In this document: one piece after another, positions 25,359 to 35,324 of the stretch
How the letters are laid out: each line of letters starts with the position of its first letter
How positions within the stretch are numbered: position 1 is the stretch's first letter
Assembly: GCF_014644295.1 (NCBI RefSeq)
Contig: NZ_BMKK01000002.1
Span: 62,001 to 126,000 of the forward strand
DNA from: Emticicia aquatilis
GTDB taxonomy: Bacteria; Bacteroidota; Bacteroidia; Cytophagales; Spirosomataceae
Length of the DNA: 64,000 nucleotides
Reading direction: 5' to 3'
The notes under the pieces: model-generated
Databases searched by the model: none
What the model saw: the letters and a program-made list of their open reading frames with translations, nothing else
What the model was told of the DNA's origin: nothing
Program-made: the position numbers and the translations under genes

Positions 25359-27059
25359 TTACCAATTTTGCTTAGGTCTGTTTTTTTCAATTGCCTGAAT
25401 ATCAAGTATTTGTTTACTCCAAGAAATCTTTTTAATATTGTTTTCTACCACTATTACACCAACACGGTATTTGCCCGATTGAATATATAGTTTACTGATT
25501 TCGGCTGTAAAGTTATCAATTTTGAGTTGATTATTTATTAAAAAGTCACGTTCGAGGTAGGCTTTCATGCCCCGAGGTTTGATGTGTGAGGGATATAAAT
25601 AAATATTTTTGTCAGATTTAAGGATAAAATATAAACCCGATGCAGCATCCGAAAAATCAAATTTCACTCCATTTTGAGTTTTCGTTATCTCATAACTTTC
25701 CGATTTAGGAATTACTTTTAAAGTATTCAATGAGCTATCTTTCACCTGCCACATATCATCAATAATCGAATCGTAGAAAGTCTTTTCGGGTTGTTGTAAA
25801 ACCTTCATTATTCCACCATTAGGAAATGATTTATCGCTGTATTGTTGTTTGAATTGGTCGGTAATACGTTCTTGATTCAGATATTTAATGTCATGATATA
25901 CAGTCAGATAAGTATAAAAGTTAAACCCAATACTCAATCCAATAGCCAGCTGAATAAAGTTATTTTTATACCTTTCAGCCAATAAATTGTAGGCTACTAA
26001 ATAAAAAATAACTACCGATAGCACAGAGTAAATTTTGTATTTACTTGTCATTAATATTTCAATACCATACGATATACGGGCAATCGTAATTCCAACACTC
26101 GTAATGCCAATAAAAGCCAAGCACGCTAACAAAAACAGGTCTGCTGTGCGTTGCGACAAGCGGAACGCCGCCCGATTGTATTTATTGAATATAACTTGAT
26201 AGGCAAATAAACAAACGAATATCAATAAAAATAAGCCAAAAGCCATAGCTAAATCTAAGTGTTTGGCTGGTGCAATAGCTGATGAGTCGAGTACACTTCC
26301 GAAAGTAGCTAAAATACCTTTGATGATAGTCTTAAAATCAGAAAAGTTAGTTTTTACTACATTATCAGGGTTTTTCTGAAATCCGTAGAAAAAGCCAAGG
26401 ACAAATACCAAAGAACTACTCAACCAAATGAAAAGTTGCTTTTTTCGTTGTTGAACAAGCAAAATTAAGCATCCAATTAGCGGAATAATGATACCATTGC
26501 TACTCGTAAAAACACCCAAGCAGCAGGAGAATAAAGCAAGATAAAAGTAATGTTTATATTTATTTTCAACTGAGAAAACGAGCCAATAGAAGGTCATAAA
26601 TGCAAAGAAAATCACTCCAAAATTCTGCACCGATGCCATTCCCCAAAATGTATTTTCAAACAAGCCAACATTGAAAAAAATAAAAGAAACAGGTACGAAT
26701 GCAAGTAGGGGAGAATTGTACTTTTCGGATACTTTATAAAAAAGAAAAAGGATTCCGAGCAAAGCGATAATACCTATAAACATTAGACTTTTCAGATTGA
26801 GCGTTCCTTGTGAAAGAAAAACGACCCAAGCCGAAAGACGAGTAAGTAAAATTCGATGCTCGTTGTGCTGAGAAAACAATAATTTTATTTTTTGAAAGAC
26901 AGAACCTGTCTCAGTCATTTGAGCGAGCGTATTTCTAATGGCGAAATCATCCCAATGTGGAATATTGACGGCATATTTTTGAAATACGAAATAGAATACT
27001 GCAATCGGAAATAGAATTAAAAGAGTAGCAAGTATGTTCTTGATAGAAAGATTTGGCAC
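25359..27059 (-). CDS. Polytopic membrane protein, GT-C-like layout
   Basis: A 566-residue protein with about eleven helices over residues 8-390, then a soluble C-terminal region of about 170 residues. After the first helix comes PHWDDF, then QHNEHRILLTRLS; acidic residues in the first external loop are typical of GT-C glycosyltransferases that use lipid-linked sugars. The start codon is GTG at 27059 (no upstream ATG in frame before a stop). It is co-directional with the acyltransferase gene. I recognise no named family; the glycosyltransferase role is inference. Confidence 0.65.
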   Translation of the reverse strand: MPNLSIKNILATLLILFPIAVFYFVFQKYAVNIPHWDDFAIRNTLAQMTETGSVFQKIKLLFSQHNEHRILLTRLSAWVVFLSQGTLNLKSLMFIGIIALLGILFLFYKVSEKYNSPLLAFVPVSFIFFNVGLFENTFWGMASVQNFGVIFFAFMTFYWLVFSVENKYKHYFYLALFSCCLGVFTSSNGIIIPLIGCLILLVQQRKKQLFIWLSSSLVFVLGFFYGFQKNPDNVVKTNFSDFKTIIKGILATFGSVLDSSAIAPAKHLDLAMAFGLFLLIFVCLFAYQVIFNKYNRAAFRLSQRTADLFLLACLAFIGITSVGITIARISYGIEILMTSKYKIYSVLSVVIFYLVAYNLLAERYKNNFIQLAIGLSIGFNFYTYLTVYHDIKYLNQERITDQFKQQYSDKSFPNGGIMKVLQQPEKTFYDSIIDDMWQVKDSSLNTLKVIPKSESYEITKTQNGVKFDFSDAASGLYFILKSDKNIYLYPSHIKPRGMKAYLERDFLINNQLKIDNFTAEISKLYIQSGKYRVGVIVVENNIKKISWSKQILDIQAIEKNRPKQNW

Positions 27060-27089
27060 TTGAAAAATGAATAATAAAATGAAAAATTT

Positions 27090-29174
27090 CTAAAGTTTTA
27101 GAATCGTAAATTCTACACGACGATTTTTTTTGCGAGTTTCCTCGGTAGCATTACTCGCAATCGGTTTCGATTGTCCCCAACCTTTGGTCTGAATCCTTTT
27201 TGCTTCGATTTGGCCTTTTTCTACCAAATATTTCTTTACTTCATTGGCTCTATCTTGTGAAAGTTTCACGTTGAGCATCATATTATCATCGCTTCCGTCG
27301 GTGTGGCCTTCAATGATTACCTCCATAGTTGGATACTCTTGCATCAATTCAATGATACGATTGAGCTCGGGATAAGAAGCAGGCAAAATATCAAACTTAC
27401 TTTGGTTAAAGAAAAGGTTATTTAAAACCATCGTTTGCCCTTCTTTTACCGGAATTAAGTTGATATTCTTCTTAATTTCTCTAAATCGACGGTCTTTTGT
27501 AAGGTCAAGGCTTTCGCTGATACTGATAAAACCTTTCTTCGAAGCATTTAAGCTATACGCCTTTTTGAGTGGCACTACCATTTTATATTCACCAGTTTCG
27601 GGGTCAAATTCGGCTACGATTCGGTCTTTTCCAGTACTATCATTTAGCAATTCCATCACAACTTCAGCAGCAAGTGTCTTTTTATCTAAGGCATTCTGAA
27701 CTGTTCCTGAAATAATCGCAACTGGGTCTGGTTTGATTGACGGGAAAAGCTTAATACGGAAAATATCTTCTGCTCCAATTGAGCGTTCTTCCGAACTCAA
27801 ATAAGCATATTCACCCGATGCAGGAATAGTAAAATAACCGTCCCACTTTGAGGTATTTATCAAATCTCCAATGTTTTCGGGTTCGCTCCAGTTTGTCCAA
27901 GTACTGTCGAGTCGGCGGCTAACAAAAATATCATTATCTCCATAGCCTGGAAAACCAGCTGTTGAAAAATATAATGTTTTGGAATCTGCCGCTACAAATG
28001 GTGTACTTTCACTTTCAGCAGTATTGATATTTGCTCCCATATTGATGGGTTTTGACCAAACTTTGTCGTCTCGTAAAAACGAAACATACAAATCTTTTCT
28101 TCCTTTTGTGTCTTTCCGTTGGCAAGCAATCACCAGTACTTTACCGTTTGGGGCAAGTGTAAATTCTGTATAATCGCTTAGGTTTGAGTAATCAATAATC
28201 TTTTCTTCTTTTGGAAACTCCCACCCAGTACGAGTTCTTTTAGATTTTGATAACCCTGGGCGAAATGTGCCATCGGGCATATAAATATTTACTAAATAAA
28301 TAGTTTTACCATCGGCCGAAATAGTAGAAACGGCATTGTGTTCGGGTGTATTGATGGGTTCTTTGATGTTTTCAGCTTCTCCCCAAGTGCCATCGGGCAT
28401 TACTCTCGAAACCCAAACATCTTGAAGCTTTAGTTTACCAATATTTTGGTCGTGACTTTCTCTTGTAAAAAATAGTGTTTTTCCATCTGGAGTAATAATT
28501 GGAGCAACCTCTCTTACCTTAGAATTAATACTTTTTCCCAAATTCTCTTTAATAATTTCCTTTGGAATATCTTTTGCAAGATTTATTTTAGCTTCAAATG
28601 GCAAATCAATTTCCGAAATACCGATGGCATCTATTTGATTATAGCCCGGTATTTTGGCGGGAGCAACAATTAATTTTATAGCATGAACTTTATATTCAGT
28701 CTGCGGAATAATGATATTCCACATTCTGCCTTTTTCGGTAGGGCCATCTTCTTTATTTTCATGTATAATGTATTCTCTATCAGTAGAATCATACGCCAAA
28801 ACTCGCATAACAGCTCCAGCACCCCAGTTTTCGCCGACAGATACTTGTTTTATTCTAACAGGATTGTCAAAGCCTACTTTAATGAATTCCTCGGCATAAG
28901 TATCGGCCCCTGCCGATGACCACGCACACACACTTTCGCCTTTTTGCGGTAGTTTATTAGGGCTGCCCAAAACCTGAATTGCTCTATACTGTGGCCCAGG
29001 GTTATTGGCATCGACTCTTTCCGACGAAAAGCCCAATACTTTACTGGCCCATTGGATTTTGGGTTGTGCCAGTGCTATATCGTTTGATAATAAAACTAAT
29101 AGGAGTGTACCAAATTGTAATAACGTGGCAATAGAATAAGATTTATGGGACGAAATATCTTTAGTGAAAAACAT
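27090..29174 (-). CDS. PD40 beta-propeller / OmpA-domain outer-membrane protein
   Basis: From the ATG at 29174 this is a 694-residue exported protein (MFFTKDISSH then a hydrophobic segment ending NDIALAQ). The longest frame begins with TTG at 29231. A discoidin-like region follows (about 50-170: YAEEFIKVGFDNPVRIKQVSV). Next are PD40 propeller repeats (TPDGKTLFFTRESHD, SADGKTIYLVN, APNGKVLVIACQ), a CarboxypepD-like domain, and a C-terminal OmpA domain (VIIEGHTDGSDDN, LSQDRANEVKKYLVEKG, RRVEFTIL) that binds peptidoglycan. Relatives are PorE/peptidoglycan-anchor components in Bacteroidetes. It has its own promoter at 29277-29308. Confidence 0.88.
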   Translation of the reverse strand: MFFTKDISSHKSYSIATLLQFGTLLLVLLSNDIALAQPKIQWASKVLGFSSERVDANNPGPQYRAIQVLGSPNKLPQKGESVCAWSSAGADTYAEEFIKVGFDNPVRIKQVSVGENWGAGAVMRVLAYDSTDREYIIHENKEDGPTEKGRMWNIIIPQTEYKVHAIKLIVAPAKIPGYNQIDAIGISEIDLPFEAKINLAKDIPKEIIKENLGKSINSKVREVAPIITPDGKTLFFTRESHDQNIGKLKLQDVWVSRVMPDGTWGEAENIKEPINTPEHNAVSTISADGKTIYLVNIYMPDGTFRPGLSKSKRTRTGWEFPKEEKIIDYSNLSDYTEFTLAPNGKVLVIACQRKDTKGRKDLYVSFLRDDKVWSKPINMGANINTAESESTPFVAADSKTLYFSTAGFPGYGDNDIFVSRRLDSTWTNWSEPENIGDLINTSKWDGYFTIPASGEYAYLSSEERSIGAEDIFRIKLFPSIKPDPVAIISGTVQNALDKKTLAAEVVMELLNDSTGKDRIVAEFDPETGEYKMVVPLKKAYSLNASKKGFISISESLDLTKDRRFREIKKNINLIPVKEGQTMVLNNLFFNQSKFDILPASYPELNRIIELMQEYPTMEVIIEGHTDGSDDNMMLNVKLSQDRANEVKKYLVEKGQIEAKRIQTKGWGQSKPIASNATEETRKKNRRVEFTILKL

Positions 29175-29231
29175 TTTCTTGAGAGTAATCACTGTTTTTT
29201 CTCTAATTGGGTTAGTTTTTTCTGTAAGCAA

Positions 29232-29545
29232 CGAAAGTATGCAATTTTATTAGACTATCAAAATTACCAACGCATACAAATATACTTTTATGCGTTAGTT
29301 TTTGCAAATTTCATAATTTTTGTTCTTAATTCATTCATCATCAGTTGATTATCAAATGTATTTGTAGATTTTTATCGGATGTTTTTTTTGCAAAAATCCA
29401 TTTAACGTTTCGTTAACAAAATATTCTTCTAAAATTTCAACAAATACTTTCATTCTTACGTTTTGTTTACGAATTTAGCAGATGAATTCGAATTACGACC
29501 GCATCGACGGTCCGATTTTATAAATTTTTAAAAGCTCATAGTAAA
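29232..29545. other. Divergent intergenic region, 314 bases
   Basis: It separates the divergent PD40-OmpA and cytochrome genes. It holds the minus-strand promoter at 29277-29308, a small palindrome (TTAACG-TTT-CGTTAA near 29403-29417) and a restriction-like GAATTC palindrome, with no convincing open frame, RNA gene or plus-strand promoter consensus. Confidence 0.5.
29277..29308 (-). promoter_or_regulatory. Bacteroidetes-type promoter of the PD40-OmpA gene
   Basis: On the minus strand TTTG (29305-29308) is followed after 20 bases by TATATTTG (29277-29284), a full consensus match, about 100 bases before the ATG at 29174. Confidence 0.65.
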
Positions 29546-29866
29546 ATGAAAAAATCACTCCTGACCGTTGCGGTTGTACTTGGCATTGCATCAGTATCAA
29601 AAGCACAAACAAAAATTCCACCTGATATTGAGAAATTACTTCAAAAAAATACTTGTTTAGCCTGTCATAAAGTAGATACTCGTTTGGTTGGTCCTGCTTA
29701 TGTAGAGGTAATGAAAAAGAAAAAATATAAGCCTGAGCAAATCGTAGAGTTAATCTACAAACCAAATCCTAAAAACTGGGAAGGTTATCCGCCAATGGCT
29801 GCATTATCAAATGTTCCGAAAGACGAAGCATTGAAAATTGCAAAATGGATTACTACTTTGAAATAA
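29546..29866 (+). CDS. Small class I cytochrome c
   Basis: A signal peptide (MKKSLLTVAVVLGIASVSKA) exports a mature domain of about 86 residues. The haem site is CLACH (C37, C40, H41), and M84 in PPMAAL is the expected axial ligand. The layout is that of a small monohaem electron carrier of the c-551/552 type in the periplasm. It is transcribed alone and ends at a bidirectional hairpin. Confidence 0.92.
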   Translation: MKKSLLTVAVVLGIASVSKAQTKIPPDIEKLLQKNTCLACHKVDTRLVGPAYVEVMKKKKYKPEQIVELIYKPNPKNWEGYPPMAALSNVPKDEALKIAKWITTLK

Positions 29867-29875
29867 TCTGATATA

Positions 29876-29913
29876 AAAAATGCCTCTGTTGAGTTTTCAG
29901 CAGAGGCATTTTT
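29876..29913. terminator. Bidirectional terminator between cytochrome c and ftsB
   Basis: A 17-base stem with one mismatch (29876-29892 with 29897-29913), loop GTTT, with A and T runs at its two ends. It serves both converging genes. Confidence 0.9.
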
Positions 29914-29926
29914 ATTTCTACACTTA

Positions 29927-30259
29927 TTATTTGTCTTCGTTTGCTTCTTCAATAGATTTATTATCTTCATCTACTACTACAAAAACTGTCTCGCCAGTTT
30001 TTTTCATTAGGTATTTTTCACGAGCAAATTTCTCCATTGATTTGTGGTTACCCATTACTTCTCGTTCTTCTTCTTTTACTTTTTGAAGTTCTTCAACGTA
30101 ATATTCTTGTTGATTCTCTAAATCAGAAAATTTTTGCCAAAGCCTGAATTGTGCTACAAGATTGCTGCCATCGAAGAATATAACCCAAATTAAAAGGCCA
30201 AGAAGCGTAAATACATAAAAACGATATTTATGTACGAATTTTGGTACGTAGATTTTCAT
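29927..30259 (-). CDS. FtsB/DivIC-family septum formation initiator
   Basis: From the ATG at 30259 (MKIYVPKFVHKYRFY) the protein has 110 residues: a short basic N-terminus, one transmembrane helix (VFTLLGLLIWVIFF), then a coiled coil (LWQKFSDLENQQEYYVEELQ) and a conserved end (EKFAREKYLMKKTGETVFVVVD). This is the divisome FtsB/DivIC plan, bridging FtsL and FtsQ. The longest frame adds 29 codons that lie in the eno terminator and should be ignored. Adjacency of eno and this gene is common in bacteria. Confidence 0.88.
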   Translation of the reverse strand: MKIYVPKFVHKYRFYVFTLLGLLIWVIFFDGSNLVAQFRLWQKFSDLENQQEYYVEELQKVKEEEREVMGNHKSMEKFAREKYLMKKTGETVFVVVDEDNKSIEEANEDK

Positions 30260-30308
30260 TGTTAGGAAATTTTTTAAAGCACGATTGTAAGCCAAAAGTA
30301 GGAAAAAC

Positions 30309-30342
30309 AAAAAAGTCTGCCAACATTTTGGCAGACTTTTTT
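30309..30342 (-). terminator. Rho-independent terminator of eno
   Basis: A perfect 15-base stem (30309-30323 with 30328-30342) with a four-base loop and T run on the minus strand, 27 bases after the eno stop. Confidence 0.9.
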
Positions 30343-30350
30343 GCAAAACT

Positions 30351-30362
30351 CCCCTTTAGGGG
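30351..30362. repeat. GC-rich palindrome CCCCT-TT-AGGGG
   Basis: Second copy of the palindrome at 122-133, in inverted context, in the seven-to-eighteen bases after the eno stop codon. Confidence 0.5.
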
Positions 30363-30368
30363 GTGGGG

Positions 30369-31649
<1,281 letters not shown>

Positions 31650-31806
31650 TTAAAACTTGTAAGTATTAGGTATTTTGGTTATAAAAAATATTGGAATTGT
31701 CCAAAAAAGCAATATTTTCTTTGGTAACAACTGTAAAATTAGCTAAATTTTCAGTATTGGACAAATTGTATGTGTGATTTCTTCATTAAATACGACTTGT
31801 ACGGCT

Positions 31807-31877
31807 GTATCAAGTTTGAAACTTGATACCATTAGTTGTGTCGAGTTTCAAACCGCTGCGGCGGACCGCTCGACACA
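31807..31877. repeat. Compound palindromic repeat between eno and yicC
   Basis: GTATCAAGTTT-G-AAACTTGATAC (31807-31829) is a perfect 23-base palindrome. It is followed by a hairpin with arms TGTGTCGAG (31837-31845) and CTCGACACA (31869-31877) around a GC-rich inner stem (CCGC / GCGG). Both halves share CAAGTTT/GAGTTTC motifs with hairpins at 35281-35299 and 45223-45241, so it belongs to a dispersed family. Confidence 0.65.
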
Positions 31878-31898
31878 GCAGAAAATCACATACCATAA

Positions 31899-32783
31899 TT
31901 AAACAATATTCATTGTTTGTTCTTTGATTTTTTCCAATTCGTCTTTCATTTGCACTACCAATCGCTGAATAACCGAATCATTGGCTTTCGAGCCGATAGT
32001 ATTTACTTCACGACCAATTTCTTGGGCAATAAAGTTGAGTTTTTTACCATTTGAAGCAATTTTTAATTCTTGTACGAAATATTCTAAATGGTTTTTCAAA
32101 CGTACTTTTTCTTCCGAAATATCAAATTTTTCTACGTAATAAATCAATTCTTGTTCAAAACGATTTTTATCAAAAGTTTCGCTCGATGACCATTCCGCAA
32201 CTGCCTTCTCGATACGTTCACGTACCACAGGAATACGTTTTGGGTCTTGCTCTTCAACCTGTGTAAGTAGATTTGCAATGCTTTGGATATAATCTTCAAA
32301 TTTTGCTGCTGTGTTACTTCCTTCTTGCGTGCGGAATTCTTTACACTTCGCAATTGCCTGACTAATAGCACTTTTCATTAAGTCCCACTCCGCTTTTGCA
32401 TCCACTTCGCTCAAAGAATCGGTATTATAGGCATTGGGCATCATGGAAGCCATTCGCAATAATTCGGTTGGGCTTGGTTCAAAACCCAGTTCGTTAGCGG
32501 TTGCTTTTAGGTCTTTGAAATATGCCTTGATTAGTGGGCGATTCACGACCGTAGCAGCACCAGATTCATCTTTAGGCACCACGTTCATCGTAAATTCAAC
32601 TTTGCCACGCTCAAGTTCGGCAGTAAGGATATTTCTTATTTCGATTTCTCTTTCTGAATAAGTGCGTGGAATTCGGCAATAAATATCAAAAAACTTAGAG
32701 TTTAACGATTTAATTTCGACAGTTACAGCGATTTTGGCATTCTCGACAGTTGCCGAGCCAAAACCAGTCATTGATTGCAGCAT
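31899..32783 (-). CDS. YicC family endoribonuclease
   Basis: A 294-residue protein beginning MLQSMTGFGSATVENAKIAV, the invariant YicC start, with EIKSLNSKFFDIYCRIPR and FIAQEIGREVNTIGSKAND later. YicC proteins are RNA-processing endoribonucleases that target small RNAs such as RyhB in E. coli. The family identity is firm; the target here is unknown. ATG start. Confidence 0.92.
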   Translation of the reverse strand: MLQSMTGFGSATVENAKIAVTVEIKSLNSKFFDIYCRIPRTYSEREIEIRNILTAELERGKVEFTMNVVPKDESGAATVVNRPLIKAYFKDLKATANELGFEPSPTELLRMASMMPNAYNTDSLSEVDAKAEWDLMKSAISQAIAKCKEFRTQEGSNTAAKFEDYIQSIANLLTQVEEQDPKRIPVVRERIEKAVAEWSSSETFDKNRFEQELIYYVEKFDISEEKVRLKNHLEYFVQELKIASNGKKLNFIAQEIGREVNTIGSKANDSVIQRLVVQMKDELEKIKEQTMNIV

Positions 32784-32790
32784 AATATAA

Positions 32791-32815
32791 TGAGTGAATG
32801 ATAGAATAAGCGAAC
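32791..32815. repeat. Partial TCAT-type repeat upstream of yicC
   Basis: TGAGTGAATGATAGAATAAG begins eight bases upstream of the yicC start codon. It equals the left arm of the 5536-5625 element (GAGTGAATGATAGAAT) without its partner arm. Confidence 0.55.
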
Positions 32816-32992
32816 ATTAGTGGATAAAGTTGAACCAAATACACAAGATTCGCAACCAAATACTATTGGATATAAATTTAAGACAAATAACGTAAAAATA
32901 TGGGAGAGTTTACTCTTTAATTAAATTTTAACTTGAAATTTTGATAAAATAGTAGTTTTTTTATCTTTATAAAAAACCTAAATACTACACAT

Positions 32993-33703
32993 ATGAGAGC
33001 CTACCTAGTTTTATGCTATTTTCTACTTTTGTTTATTAAAACATCTTTTGCTCAACACAATAAAGGTACTTATACTGGCAGCCATGGCAATGGAAAAATG
33101 GTTGCTTTTATAAATGATACAGACGGGATTTTTATTGGATATTTTTATGAAACCAGAAATACACATCATATATTAATTGGTACTTCACTTAATAATGAAG
33201 TTAAAGGACAAATAAAACTTGCGGGTCTGAAAGAATATGATTGTGAAGGGATTTTCAGAAACGATTCTTTAATAATTTTTGTAAATGAAATCAATGCAGA
33301 ACATTTCATGAAGATTGCATTAAAGAAAGAAAATAAGAATCCAAAAGTAAATTTAGATAAGTATTTTAGTAACGAAAAACCTACACATGACCCAAAATTA
33401 GTTGGTGAATGGGAGGTTTTTAGCAATTATGATTTGAAAAAACAGCAATATAGAAAAGACAAAGATTACAATTCTGTTGTACATAGTAAAGATGGGTCTT
33501 TTAGTTTTGTTGGAGGAAAAGCGACTTCAACAGATTTGTCAAAAATCACTATGTCTTGGTATGTTCAAGGCTCAAATTTAATTTTAAATTTTGAGACAAA
33601 ATATGGTGCTCGAGAATTTAATTCTGGACAATACTCATTTAGTGGAGATACTCTAATAACATCGGGTGAAAGGTATATAAGTAAGTACCTAAAGAAAAAA
33701 TAA
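32993..33703 (+). CDS. Exported hypothetical protein
   Basis: 236 residues with a signal peptide (MRAYLVLCYFLLLFIKTSFAQ). The mature part alternates beta-type strands with Gly and Asn turns (GTYTGSHGNGKMVAFIND, GEWEVFSNYDLKKQQY, GSNLILNFETKYG). This layout resembles lipocalin-like or DUF4488-type proteins, but no motif is decisive. It converges on the next gene with three bases between. Function unknown. Confidence 0.7.
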   Translation: MRAYLVLCYFLLLFIKTSFAQHNKGTYTGSHGNGKMVAFINDTDGIFIGYFYETRNTHHILIGTSLNNEVKGQIKLAGLKEYDCEGIFRNDSLIIFVNEINAEHFMKIALKKENKNPKVNLDKYFSNEKPTHDPKLVGEWEVFSNYDLKKQQYRKDKDYNSVVHSKDGSFSFVGGKATSTDLSKITMSWYVQGSNLILNFETKYGAREFNSGQYSFSGDTLITSGERYISKYLKKK

Positions 33704-33706
33704 ACC

Positions 33707-35176
33707 TCATATTTTCTCAACCACTTTTATCTTACGCATATATAAGGTAGGGCGAGCGAGTAGGTTTCGGCGTTCACGGCCCCAAACCAAAAAGTTTTCA
33801 TCGAACCACGGCAAAAAGCCCGTTATTTGTTCGTTGCCAAGTTCTTCATATACTCCTTTTGCCACTACTTCTCCAGTTTCAGAGTCGAGTAGGTTGGTAT
33901 AAATTACATTGCCCATTTGGCAAGCCCCCATTATTCTATTTTTATTTATCAAGAATTGCATCGCAGGTTTTACGTTAGACTCCAAAATGTCGATTTTACT
34001 CGAAGTTTGGGTGCGTAATCGTTGGGTGAATATAAAATTCGTAAAACCGTCTAAGTCAATCACCGAATTCCAAACAAAATTAGCTTCTTGGTCGAGTTTA
34101 CAAATCATACTATATTGATACTTGATTTTACCTGTGTATTCTTGATTGGATATGGCTGCTTCAAAGAAATCAAACACGCACATGATGCCATTATTGAGTG
34201 GTTTAAGCTGATGAACAATGGCATAAGGCGGAGCTTGTTGTTTCTTATTGAGAATACCTTTAAACTCTGAAAATTCGGTGTATTTTACTTTTTCTGGAGA
34301 AAAGTTTTCGTCGAGACAAGCGGCATATAAGCCCCTAACTCGAAAACTTAGTCCCTTTGTATATGTACCAATAACCATGAGCTTTTCACCGATTCTGACA
34401 GTTTTTGCTTCGTTGAATTGCTTCTTGTTGTTCGGAATTATATAATTACTCAGCAAATTCCCTTCTTTTGAATACTTCTTTATTAATAATGCACCGCCTT
34501 TATACTGCTTTAAGATAGTTGTGAAACTTTCTTTATCAGCATAAAGCGACAGGAATTGGGCATTTCGGTCAAGCAGATTGGGCAAAACCTTAAATGTGCC
34601 ATCTTTTACATGAAAAATCATGACTACTGGACGCTCTTTGTATTTGCAAGCAATAAAGCAATCTTCGTTTACGATTCTGAAAGTAAACATTTTGATTCCT
34701 TCGGGCAATGTACCTTCAATTTTTTCTTGTAATCCTGTTCGTATAGAAGTTCTCAGTAAAAAGACCTTATTTTTCGGTAAAAAACGATTGAAAAGTACAT
34801 AATGAAAAAGCGAATCTGTTTGCTCGCCAATGTAGTCGTATTTCGATTCTATTTTGAAATCATTTTGCCATATATTCTTGATATTTTTATCATATCCTTC
34901 GGTGTGAACGTAAGTAAATTTTTCGTCAGAGTTAAGGTCAGACATGATAGTGCCGCTAACTCCCATCGGAATAATACTATTTTGTTGGAGAGGTCTAAAA
35001 ATACTATCTTCTTTAGCTAAATGACCGCCTTGTTTAATATGGCTTTTGGGTATTAAATTAGTCTTGGGCGATAGCTGGGCAACAGTTGCGATAGCTTCTT
35101 GAGTTGGACTAATACGTTGGGCCCAAGTAGCATAACCAATAATGTGTAGAAGACATAAAAGTAAGTATTTTTTCAT
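33707..35176 (-). CDS. Exported hypothetical protein, beta-rich
   Basis: 489 residues with a signal peptide (MKKYLLLCLLHIIGYATWAQ). The rest consists of repeating strand-turn blocks (VMIFHVKDGTFKVLPNLLD, LLIKKYSKEGNLLSNYIIP, GKIKYQYSMICKLDQEANF) that look like a propeller without a recognisable family signature. It is divergent from argS. Function unknown. Confidence 0.7.
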   Translation of the reverse strand: MKKYLLLCLLHIIGYATWAQRISPTQEAIATVAQLSPKTNLIPKSHIKQGGHLAKEDSIFRPLQQNSIIPMGVSGTIMSDLNSDEKFTYVHTEGYDKNIKNIWQNDFKIESKYDYIGEQTDSLFHYVLFNRFLPKNKVFLLRTSIRTGLQEKIEGTLPEGIKMFTFRIVNEDCFIACKYKERPVVMIFHVKDGTFKVLPNLLDRNAQFLSLYADKESFTTILKQYKGGALLIKKYSKEGNLLSNYIIPNNKKQFNEAKTVRIGEKLMVIGTYTKGLSFRVRGLYAACLDENFSPEKVKYTEFSEFKGILNKKQQAPPYAIVHQLKPLNNGIMCVFDFFEAAISNQEYTGKIKYQYSMICKLDQEANFVWNSVIDLDGFTNFIFTQRLRTQTSSKIDILESNVKPAMQFLINKNRIMGACQMGNVIYTNLLDSETGEVVAKGVYEELGNEQITGFLPWFDENFLVWGRERRNLLARPTLYMRKIKVVEKI

Positions 35177-35261
35177 AATAGATGCAGGTTAGCAATAGTA
35201 AAGTTAGCTTTTATGGGTGCTTATTTCCAAATAACTTAGCGTTTTTCTCTCAAAAAAACTG

Positions 35262-35269
35262 TACTTTTG
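35262..35269 (+). promoter_or_regulatory. Putative -7 box for argS
   Basis: TACTTTTG matches TAnnTTTG 56 bases before the argS ATG. The -33 region is T-rich without an exact TTG. The hairpin at 35281-35299 would lie in the 5' leader. Confidence 0.5.
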
Positions 35270-35280
35270 CAGTTTAGTAA

Positions 35281-35299
35281 AACAAGTTTCCAACTTGTT
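35281..35299. repeat. Hairpin AACAAGTT-TCC-AACTTGTT before argS
   Basis: A perfect eight-base stem with a three-base loop. Its core is that of the CAAGTTT family palindromes. Without a T run it is not a terminator; it sits in the predicted argS leader, 25 bases before the ATG. Confidence 0.6.
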
Positions 35300-35324
35300 C
35301 GTCATAACCAAAGTAATAGAATTC

